DNA from: Halomonas sp.
Lineage (GTDB): Bacteria > Pseudomonadota > Gammaproteobacteria > Pseudomonadales > Halomonadaceae
Assembly: GCA_003560175.1 (NCBI GenBank)
Contig: PWIZ01000374.1
Coordinates: 1 to 8,797, forward strand
Length of the DNA: 8,797 nt
Direction: 5' to 3'
A program made the translations under genes and the position numbers. Of the stretch, positions 1 through 7,908 are shown one piece after another; position 1 is the first letter of the stretch; every line of letters begins with the position of its first letter. The notes under the pieces were generated by a model. The model searched no databases, was not told the DNA's origin, and was given only the letters and a program-made list of their open reading frames with translations.

Positions 1-853
1 ACTTGTGAGGGATCTCGGCGAAGGTGGTGCCCGCCTCGAAGGAGACGGTGCTGATCATCTCGCCGCCGCCCTGCCAGGGCGGCATCGCCTCGAGCAGCGC
101 CGCCTTGCCGTAGAGCACGCCAACGCCGGTGGGGCCATAGACCTTGTGGCCGGAGAAGGCGTAGAAGTCGGCGTCGATATCGCGTACATCCACTTCCTGA
201 TGGGGCGTGGCCTGTGCGCCATCCACCAGAATCAGTGCCCCGTGAGCGTGGGCCAGAGCCGCCATCTCCTTGACCGGGTTGACGGTGCCGAAGGCGTTGG
301 AGATGTGGTTGACCGCCACCAGCCGGGTACGCTCGCCAAGCAGCGCCCGGTAAGCCTCGAGATCCAGCACGCCGCGCTCATCCACCGGGATCACCTTGAT
401 GGTGAAGCCAAGCTCACGGGCCAGCATCTGCCAGGGCACGATATTGGAGTGGTGTTCCAGGCGCGAGATCAGCACCTCGTCGCCGGCCTCGAGATTGGCG
501 CGACCCCAGGCGTTGGCCACCAGGTTGATCGCCTCGGTGGTGCCACGGGTGAAGATGATCTCGCGACCCTCGGCGGCGTTGAGAAAGCCGCGCACCGTCT
601 CCCGGGTGCCCTCGAAGGCGGCGGTGGCCTCGTCGGACAGAGTATGCAGCCCGCGGTGGATATTGGCGTTGTAGCGACCATAGTAGTCATCGAACGCCGC
701 GATCACCCGGCGAGGGGTCTGGCTGGTGGCCGCATTGTCGAGATAGACCAACGGCCGGCCATGCACCTGGCGGGAAAGGATCGGAAACTCCGCGCGGATT
801 GCCGCCACGTCCAGAGTGGGGACGTCGGCATCGCGGATAGCCAGTTCGTTCAT
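1..853 (-). CDS. sufS: SufS-type cysteine desulfurase, 3' end outside window
   Basis: PLP-dependent enzyme that removes sulfur from L-cysteine, giving alanine and an enzyme persulfide that feeds the SufBCD scaffold in the cytoplasm. The first 284 codons are visible. The N-terminus resembles SufS (LVYLDNAATSQTP), followed by RGTTEAINLVANAWGR (where PLP phosphate contacts lie in the family), EHHSNIVPWQ with the histidine that stacks on PLP, VDGAQA with the cofactor aspartate, and SGHKVYGPTG with the Schiff-base lysine at residue 237. The segment with the catalytic cysteine and the C-terminal domain lies beyond the left edge, so group II is inferred from overall similarity. The ATG at 853 is preceded by AGGAG (860-864) with a 6-base spacer. 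It lies 25 bases after sufD, as last visible gene of the suf operon. Confidence 0.96.
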   Translation of the reverse strand, partial: MNELAIRDADVPTLDVAAIRAEFPILSRQVHGRPLVYLDNAATSQTPRRVIAAFDDYYGRYNANIHRGLHTLSDEATAAFEGTRETVRGFLNAAEGREIIFTRGTTEAINLVANAWGRANLEAGDEVLISRLEHHSNIVPWQMLARELGFTIKVIPVDERGVLDLEAYRALLGERTRLVAVNHISNAFGTVNPVKEMAALAHAHGALILVDGAQATPHQEVDVRDIDADFYAFSGHKVYGPTGVGVLYGKAALLEAMPPWQGGGEMISTVSFEAGTTFAEIPHK

Positions 854-878
854 GGCGTACTCCTCTTCAAGGACGCGC

Positions 879-2221
879 TCACTCATCGTCCAGGGCCACG
901 GCGGTTTCCACCAGCCCGGCCAGGTTGAAGCGCTCCGGCAGCTTGCCGGCTACCGCCAGTTCGACACGCTCGGAGATGGTATCGAGGCTCACCTCCTCGA
1001 GCACCTCACCGGCGAAGGCCAGGGTCAGCAGCCCTCGGGCGGTCTGACGGTCGATGCCGCGAGTGCGCAGGGCGAAGATAGCCTCCTCGTCGAGCTGGCC
1101 GGTGGTGGAGCCGTGAGAACACTTGACGTCGTCGGCGTAGATCTCGAGCTCGGGCTTGGCATCGATCTGGGCACGGTCGGAGAGCAGCAGGTTGGCGTTG
1201 CTCTGGTAGCCCTCGATCTTCTGGCTGTCGCGCTTGACCATTATCTTGCCGTTGAACACGCCATGGGCGCGATCATCGAGAATGCCCTTGTAATTCTCGT
1301 TGGAGTAGGTGTTAGGCGCGTTGTGGTTGGCCAGGGTGTGGCTGTCCACGTGCTGGCGACCCTGACCATAGAAGAGCCCGTAGAAATTGGCGGTAGCCCC
1401 CTGGCCGTTGAGCTCGCTGATCAGGTCGGTGCGCACCAGGCTCCCCCCCAGGTTCAGGTTGAACGAGGTGTAGGTGCTGTCGCGGCCCTGCTCCACATGG
1501 ATGCTGGCCACGTGCAGGTCGGCCAGCGGCGCCTCCTGCAGCTTGTAGTGGGTCAGAATCGCCCCGCGGTCAAGCATGACCTCCGCCACCAGGTTGGTGA
1601 AGTTGGCCGCCGACTCCTCGCCGATATGATGCTCGATCACGGTGGCCTGGCTGCGCCCGGCCGCCTCGATCAGGATGCGCGGGTGGCTCATGACCGGCTG
1701 CTCGCCGGCGCGGGAGAGGAACTGCAGCACAATCGGCTTTTCCACCACGGTGCCCGGCGCCAGGCGCAGCACGGCGCCCTCTTCCGTGAAGGCCGTGTTG
1801 AGCGCCGAGAAGGGCGAGAACTCCACCCCGGTGAGCCGGCCCAGGGGGCCACCCACCGTTTCGTGGTTCTCCTCGAGGGCCCGGGAGAGGGGCAGCAGCG
1901 CCACTCCCGACGGCAGGCCCTCGAGCTGTGAGAGTGCCGCCGAGAAGATGCCGTCGACGAAGGTCAGCCGGTGGGCGTCGATGGGCAGAGTCAGTGCCGC
2001 TGCGGTAGCCGGAGAAAACTCGGCGTCGGCGGCCAGGGCGAAGTCACCCCGGGCAATCGCGCGCACGTCGGTGTATTTCCAGGCCTCATCGCGGCGTGTC
2101 GGGAAGCCCAGCGCCTCGAAGCGCGCCGCGCCGGCCTGTCGCCGGGCGGCGATCCAGGTCGGCTCGGGCTCGCGTTGGGCATTACGCTCGAGCAGGCGGT
2201 CGAGAAAGGTTTGAACGTCGC

Positions 2222-2225
<4 letters not shown>
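879..2225 (-). CDS. sufD: SufD, Fe-S cluster scaffold subunit
   Basis: Subunit of the SufBC2D scaffold that builds nascent Fe-S clusters; SufD is the SufB paralogue that pairs with it through a parallel beta-helix core. The product is 448 residues, slightly longer than the E. coli protein (423). The C-terminal part is typical: YSNENYKGILDD around 308-318, NANLLLSDRAQIDAKPELEI, then DDVKCSHGSTTGQLDEE. C369 and H371 in CSHG correspond to C358 and H360 of E. coli SufD, the histidine implicated in cluster assembly. The reading frame opens 8 codons earlier, but the ATG at 2225 is chosen because it begins the usual MSDVQTFLDRLL-like N-terminus and overlaps the sufC stop as ATGA, indicating translational coupling. 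Confidence 0.96.
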
Positions 2226-2974
<749 letters not shown>

Positions 2975-3057
2975 CTTCATTACCTTTTCGATTCTGATGA
3001 GCCGCCGCGGCGACCCGAAATACGTGGTCTGATCGGGACCAGGCGCCATGGCGCGCC

Positions 3058-4500
<1,443 letters not shown>

Positions 4501-4568
4501 GATGTCACCCCTCCCCGGGCGGTTGGGCCGACGAGCCGAGCTCGCCGCGTTGAAATCGGTAAGGCGAC

Positions 4569-5033
4569 TCAGGCCGTATCGGCGGCCAGGGTCACGCTCT
4601 GAATGGGCAGCTGCACGGGCAGCTTGATGGGCGCGGTATCCGCCAAATGGGCCAGGGTCACGCTATCGAGAAGCGCGCGCACGGCCAGCGACACCCGCTG
4701 CCAGTTGTCGGCGACGCCACAGGTCGCCACCAGATCGCAGCCGCCCTCGGCGAGACTGCACTCGGTCATGGCTACCGGCCCCTCGATGGCGGTGATGATA
4801 TCGATGGCGGTGATCTTCGATGCCGGCCTGGCCAGAGAGTAGCCCCCTTGGGCGCCACGCCGAGACTCCAGCAGCCCCGCCTTGACCAGCATCTTGAGGG
4901 TCTTGGCGACCGTGGGATGCGGCAGCTTCACCGCTTCGGCCAGTTCCCCTGCTGCCTGGGGCTGCTCCGGGTGGCGAGCGATCTGGGCCATCACAACGGC
5001 GGCGTAGTCGGTCAGCCGCGAAAGCTTGAGCAT
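4569..5033 (-). CDS. Rrf2-family, IscR-like SUF operon regulator
   Basis: Cytoplasmic transcription regulator of 154 residues that probably controls this suf operon and itself. The N-terminal winged helix-turn-helix is of the Rrf2/IscR type: [15 protein letters not shown], a helix-turn-helix around 27-50 ([21 protein letters not shown]), and the wing [13 protein letters not shown]. Three cysteines follow at 92, 99 and 105, where IscR has its [2Fe-2S] ligands (92, 98, 104), so it probably binds a cluster and reports Fe-S supply. The first spacing is one residue longer than in IscR. Leading sufBCDS, it matches the group annotated as SUF system Fe-S cluster assembly regulator, known for example from Xanthomonas; IscR itself normally sits with iscSUA. 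AGGAGG (5039-5044) lies 5 bases before the ATG at 5033. No fixed gene symbol is applied. Confidence 0.92.
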   Translation of the reverse strand: MLKLSRLTDYAAVVMAQIARHPEQPQAAGELAEAVKLPHPTVAKTLKMLVKAGLLESRRGAQGGYSLARPASKITAIDIITAIEGPVAMTECSLAEGGCDLVATCGVADNWQRVSLAVRALLDSVTLAHLADTAPIKLPVQLPIQSVTLAADTA

Positions 5034-5048
5034 GCTGCCCTCCTCGGT

Positions 5049-5075
5049 GGCGCGCGGTCCGAGAGGGGCCGCGCC
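5049..5075 (-). other. GC-rich hairpin in the suf leader
   Basis: Between the predicted transcription start and the Shine-Dalgarno of the Rrf2 regulator, GCGCGG and CCGCGC arms (5052-5057 and 5069-5074) can form a 6-base-pair GC stem. After one A-C mismatch in the minus-strand RNA the stem continues with two more pairs and a 5-base loop. The structure ends 7 bases before AGGAGG. It has no uridine tract, so it is not a normal intrinsic terminator; an effect on translation or RNA stability is only a guess. Confidence 0.4.
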
Positions 5076-5078
5076 TCA

Positions 5079-5103
5079 ATTGGGGACCATTTTAGTCCTG
5101 TAT
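5079..5103 (-). promoter_or_regulatory. IscR type 1-like operator of the suf operon
   Basis: A 25-base site with an imperfect inverted repeat at its core (GGACTAAAATGGTCC on the minus strand) flanked by ATA on one side and AAT on the other. Compared by eye with the E. coli IscR type 1 consensus as I remember it (arms ATASYYGACTR and YAGTCRRSTAT around WWW), 19 of 25 positions agree, including GACT, the A-rich centre, GTC and the outer ATA. It covers the -10 element and most of the spacer of the promoter of the Rrf2 regulator, the geometry expected for repression by the cluster-loaded regulator. Binding is inferred. Confidence 0.6.
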
Positions 5104-5117
5104 AAGTTCGATGTGAA
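5089..5117 (-). promoter_or_regulatory. Sigma-70-type promoter of the suf operon
   Basis: On the minus strand, TTCACA (5112-5117, 5 of 6 matches to TTGACA) is followed after exactly 17 bases by TAAAAT (5089-5094, 5 of 6 matches to TATAAT). The transcript would start near 5082 and carry a leader of about 50 bases before the ATG at 5033. No comparable promoter was seen between the regulator and sufB, so the whole operon is probably driven from here. Confidence 0.65.
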
Positions 5118-5171
5118 GCCCACCGAGCGATTTCCGGTCTCCAGCGCGGAGGATGACAGCACGATCGCTGC

Positions 5172-5203
5172 CGTTCTCATCAATAACGACAATCGTTCTC
5201 ATT
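5172..5203 (-). promoter_or_regulatory. Fur-box-like sequence with a 9-base direct repeat
   Basis: On the minus strand, AATGAGAACGATTGTCGTT (5185-5203) agrees by eye at 14 of 19 positions with the Fur-box register AATGATAATCATTATCATT. It contains one copy of ATGAGAACG (5194-5202); a second identical copy lies at 5172-5180, 22 bases or about two helical turns away. The site is about 100 bases upstream of the predicted suf start, too far for simple promoter occlusion, and no convincing second promoter was found beside it. It may be an iron-responsive site or a binding site for another regulator. Confidence 0.35.
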
Positions 5204-5254
5204 GGCATGAGGCATCGACGACGCCCTTATACCTTCCTGACGCCTATGCTTTTT

Positions 5255-5602
5255 TCACGCTTGTGCCTTCTTCACGAATTCGGACTTCAGCTTCATGGGG
5301 CCGATGCCGTCGACCTTGCAGTCGATATCGTGGTCGCCCTCCACCAGGCGGATATTCTTGACCTTGGTGCCCACCTTCACCACCAGCGACGAGCCCTTGA
5401 CCTTGAGGTCCTTGATCACGGTGACGGTGTCGCCGTCGGCGAGAGGGTTGCCGTTGGCATCCCGCACCCGAGGCCCCTGTTCGGCGCCTTCTGTGCTCGC
5501 TTCGCGAGACCACTCATGGCCGCACTCCGGGCAGACATACTGCAGGCCGTCATCATACGTAAAGGGAGACTCACAGGCGGGGCAATGGGGAAGGTCACTC
5601 AT
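5255..5602 (-). CDS. yjdM: YjdM/PhnA-type zinc-ribbon protein
   Basis: Small cytoplasmic protein of 115 residues, close to E. coli YjdM (formerly PhnA) throughout. The N-terminal zinc ribbon has the pairs CPAC (C7, C10) and CPEC (C24, C27). The C-terminal beta-rich domain carries the family sequence [42 protein letters not shown] and [12 protein letters not shown]. Despite the old name, membership does not prove a role in phosphonate use; the cellular function of this family is unsettled. The frame also allows a TTG at 5617, but the ATG at 5602 has GGAG (5608-5611) 5 bases upstream and yields the family N-terminus (MSDLPHCP). It lies upstream of the suf operon in the same direction with no clear terminator between, so read-through is possible. 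Confidence 0.93.
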   Translation of the reverse strand: MSDLPHCPACESPFTYDDGLQYVCPECGHEWSREASTEGAEQGPRVRDANGNPLADGDTVTVIKDLKVKGSSLVVKVGTKVKNIRLVEGDHDIDCKVDGIGPMKLKSEFVKKAQA

Positions 5603-5643
5603 GGCTGACTCCGACAAGGGCTGAGAAAGCTGCCAAGCCTACA

Positions 5644-5671
5644 CCGCGTCGCCGACGGGCTCCAGACGCGG
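5644..5671. repeat. 7-base inverted repeat between divergent genes
   Basis: Perfect inverted repeat CCGCGTC (5644-5650) and GACGCGG (5665-5671) separated by 14 bases, with half-sites 21 bases apart centre to centre. It lies in the 138-base gap between yjdM and the divergent SDR gene, so a regulator dimer on one DNA face could reach both. In such GC-rich DNA a repeat of this length can also be chance. No convincing promoter was recognised in this gap for either gene. Confidence 0.3.
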
Positions 5672-5740
5672 CCCGCGCCACATGACGCTCCACGTCGAGC
5701 CTGGCAGGATAGTGTCTTTGCCGATGATCAAGGACGCACC

Positions 5741-6649
5741 ATGCACGAGCCCCCCACCGTGGTATTCGGCGGCACCGGCTTTCTGGGCCGCGCCATCGTG
5801 CGTGAACTGGTGGAGGCCGGGCGATCGGTGCGCATTGCGGCCAGACGCCCGGACCTGCCCGACTGGCTTGAGCCGGGTGACCGCGTGGAGGCCGTGGCCT
5901 GCGACCTGAGGGACGACCAGCAGGTCGCCGCCGCCCTCGACGGCAGCGGCGCGGTGATCAACGCGGTGAGTCTCTATGTGGAGCGGCCCCGGGCAGGGCT
6001 GACCTTTGAAGAGATTCACGTAATCGGCGCCGGGCGATTGGCGAGACTGACCCGGGAAGCTGGCGTGACCCGGCTGGTACACGTCTCCGGCATCGGCGCC
6101 AGCACCCACTCTCCCTCGGCCTATGTGCGCGCCCGGGGGGCGGGCGAACACGCCGTGGTGGACGCCCTGCCCAAGGCGATCCTGCTACGCCCGAGTGTGC
6201 TGTTCGGCCCCGACGACGCCTTTCTCACCGCGCTGGTGCATCTGGCAAGGCTGCCGGCGGTACCGCTATTTGGCCGCGGCGACACCCGGCTGCAGCCGGT
6301 GCATGTGGATGACGTGGCGCGGGCCGCGGCGCGCCTGAGCGACACGCGCCCCCTCGCACGCCGATTGTTTGAACTGGGCGGCCCCGAGGTGCTTCAGTAC
6401 CGACAGGTGATCGAGCAGGTGCTGGCTCATCTGGAATGCCGCCGCCCCCTGCTGCCGGTTCCCTTCTTCCTGTGGCACCTGGCAGCGCTGCTGTTCGCCC
6501 CCCTGCCCTCATCGCCGCTGACCCGCGACCAGGTGATCCTGATGCAGCAGGACACCATCGTCGGCGAAGACGTAGGCACCTTTGATGACCTCGGCATCGT
6601 TCCCCGCACCCTGCACGACAGCCTGCCGACCTGCCTGGCAGCGCGCTGA
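5741..6649 (+). CDS. NDUFA9-like atypical SDR, NAD(P)-binding protein
   Basis: Predicted NAD(P)-binding protein of 302 residues from the atypical short-chain dehydrogenase group that includes NDUFA9-like and NmrA-like proteins; its substrate is unknown. The N-terminal Rossmann fold has the nucleotide motif GGTGFLG at 10-16, then AARRPDL after beta-2, DLRD at 55-58, a VINAVSLY segment near 72-79 and LVHVSGIGA at 112-120. In the usual YxxxK position it has YVRAR, so the lysine is replaced by arginine (Y128, R132); oxidoreductase activity is therefore uncertain. PVHVDDVA further on is typical of extended SDRs. A hydrophobic stretch (PFFLWHLAALLFAPL, about 245-260) could touch the membrane. The ATG at 5741 has AAGGA (5730-5734) 6 bases upstream. 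It is divergent from yjdM, and 55 bases separate it from the broken permease. Confidence 0.85.
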   Translation: MHEPPTVVFGGTGFLGRAIVRELVEAGRSVRIAARRPDLPDWLEPGDRVEAVACDLRDDQQVAAALDGSGAVINAVSLYVERPRAGLTFEEIHVIGAGRLARLTREAGVTRLVHVSGIGASTHSPSAYVRARGAGEHAVVDALPKAILLRPSVLFGPDDAFLTALVHLARLPAVPLFGRGDTRLQPVHVDDVARAAARLSDTRPLARRLFELGGPEVLQYRQVIEQVLAHLECRRPLLPVPFFLWHLAALLFAPLPSSPLTRDQVILMQQDTIVGEDVGTFDDLGIVPRTLHDSLPTCLAAR

Positions 6650-6675
6650 GTCCGACTTTCCCCATGCTAGGATGA

Positions 6676-6689
6676 CCTATCGCCTATCG
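6676..6689 (+). repeat. Tandem 7-base duplication
   Basis: CCTATCG occurs twice head to tail (6676-6682 and 6683-6689) and begins a third time, in the leader just before the ribosome binding site of the permease remnant. It may reflect replication slippage; no function is evident. Confidence 0.5.
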
Positions 6690-6704
6690 CCTCGGAGCCA
6701 CCCG

Positions 6705-7209
6705 ATGAGCCTGCCGCTGGCCATCCTCGACATCGCACTCTCGGCCGCTCCCTGGCTGCTGGTGGGGGAGGCGCCGACCGCGGCCCCACTACCGCCTTCC
6801 TGACCGGAACACCGGGGATCGGCATCGACTCACTGAGCATCACCTACGCGCTGCTTGGCCCCTTCATGGCCGGTGTCTCGCCGGGCACGGTGCTGGTCTT
6901 CCTTATCGCCGCGCCGGTGGCAAGCCTGGCGACCCCGGGGTGTTCCGCCGTGAACTGGGCAGCCGAGCCCTGCTCGCCTATCTGACGGGGATCATGATCA
7001 GCGCCGTGGCCTTGGGTCTTGGTGTCGACACCCTGGCCGGTTGGTGGCAGCTCGATATTTCTCGCCAGGTCGAGCAGGTGCAGGAGTTGCTGCCCGCCTG
7101 GGTCGAGGCGCTGGCGCTTATCATACTGATAGTGCTGGCCGTGAGGCCGCTGCGCCGTCGCCTATCCGCCGCACTATCCCGTACAACCTCGCCGCAGGAG
7201 CTTCCATGA
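6705..7209 (+). pseudogene. Broken metal-efflux-type permease (DUF318/SO_0444-like)
   Basis: Remnant of a polytopic membrane permease, probably of the YraQ/ArsP-like group and closest, from memory, to SO_0444-type Cu/Zn efflux proteins. Three pieces in three frames line up with one protein. Frame of 6705 gives MSLPLAILDIALSAAPWLLVG, stopping at 6801-6803. From about 6770 the next frame gives GADRGPTTAFLTGTPGIGIDS, then LLGPFMAGVSPGTVLVFLIAAPVASLATPG. From 6940 a third frame gives VFRRELGSRALLAYLTGI onward to the stop at 7207. Inferred lesions are a deletion near 6764-6770 removing the part with the family's CSCG motif, an in-frame loss between GPFMA and GVSPGT (near 6870), and a one-base loss at the CCCCGGGG run (6933-6940). 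The total of 168 codons is roughly half a normal protein or less. GGAG at 6694-6697 and the terminal ATGA overlap with the next gene are preserved. Confidence 0.72.
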
Positions 7210-7844
7210 CCCAGCCACGTATCGCCCTCGACGTCTTCAGCGACTATGTGTGTCCCTTCTGCTACCTGGAAATGCCGGAGCTCGACGCCCTGGCCGAGCG
7301 CTTCGACGGTCGAGTGACGATCCGATGGCGCGCCTTCGAGCTGCGCCCCGACCCCGAGCCGACCCTGGACCCGGACGGAGACTACCTGCATGACGTATGG
7401 GGACGTGCCGTCTACCCCATGGCCGCCGAACGCGGCATGACACTGCGGCTGCCGCGGATACAGCCGCGCTCAAGGTTGGCCCATGAGGCCGCCGCCTGGG
7501 CCGAGACCCAGGCAACCCAACATCCTGGCGCCGGCGATACCATGCGCACGGCACTGTTTCGGGGCTTCTTCGAGGAGAGCCTGGACCTGTCCGACCCGCA
7601 AGCCCTCTCCGGGCTCGCCGATGCGCTGTCGCTGGATGGCGGCGCACTTCACCGCGCACTGGAACAGGGCGATCATCGTCAGGCGGTGCTGGACGACCAG
7701 CGAGCCGCCCGCGAACTCGGCATCCAGGGTGTACCGGCGCTACGCTTCTGCATGGATGGCGAACACGCCGGCGTGCTCGAAGGTGCACAGCCGCGCCGCC
7801 AGCTGTTCCTGGCCGTGGAGCGGCTGCTCGACGCCCTGGGCTAG
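7206..7844 (+). CDS. DsbA-family FrnE-like thiol oxidoreductase
   Basis: Thioredoxin-fold protein of 212 residues in the DsbA/FrnE branch, which contains cytoplasmic disulfide oxidoreductases and isomerases. The active-site motif is CPFC at 16-19, right after the first beta strand (IALDVFSDYVCPFCYLEMP). An all-helical insertion follows (about 60-170, including RSRLAHEAAAWAE and LFRGFFEESLDL), then the cis-proline loop GIQGVPALRF and the family ending LEGAQPRRQLFLAVERLL. There is no signal peptide, so it should act in the cytoplasm. The loop is followed by a third cysteine (RFCMDG) where relatives usually have a hydrophobic residue. The ATG at 7206 has AGGAG (7196-7200) 5 bases upstream and overlaps the stop of the permease remnant as ATGA, so both were one translationally coupled unit. 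Confidence 0.9.
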   Translation: MTQPRIALDVFSDYVCPFCYLEMPELDALAERFDGRVTIRWRAFELRPDPEPTLDPDGDYLHDVWGRAVYPMAAERGMTLRLPRIQPRSRLAHEAAAWAETQATQHPGAGDTMRTALFRGFFEESLDLSDPQALSGLADALSLDGGALHRALEQGDHRQAVLDDQRAARELGIQGVPALRFCMDGEHAGVLEGAQPRRQLFLAVERLLDALG

Positions 7845-7908
7845 CTAACCGGCTATGCTGGAGGCGTACCCATCTAGAGGGGACGTCAACAAACAGGGAG
7901 TCTGACAC

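Noticed and set aside
5..928. Plus-strand open frame opposite sufS
   Set aside because: The minus strand encodes an unmistakable SufS that runs off the window edge; the plus frame has no family resemblance.
816..1931. Long plus-strand open frame opposite sufD
   Set aside because: It is antisense to a clear SufD, its translation is low in complexity and rich in His, Gly, Leu and Val with no recognisable domain, and such frames are expected opposite high-GC genes.
4543..4555. Small inverted repeat between the regulator and sufB as a terminator or operator
   Set aside because: The stem is about 5 base pairs with no T-run, and the position between co-directional operon genes gives no support for termination.
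5251..5256. T-run near the end of yjdM as an intrinsic terminator
   Set aside because: The T-run is on the plus strand, where no gene ends. In the minus-strand transcript it is a run of A overlapping the yjdM stop, and no stable hairpin with a following U-tract was found.
6663..6673. ATGCTAGGAT as a promoter -10 for the permease remnant
   Set aside because: No acceptable -35 element lies at 16-18 bases upstream, so it cannot be supported as a promoter.
7852..7857. TATGCT as a -10 element for the deacetylase gene
   Set aside because: Only 4 of 6 bases match and there is no -35 at a suitable distance; the gene may be read through from upstream.
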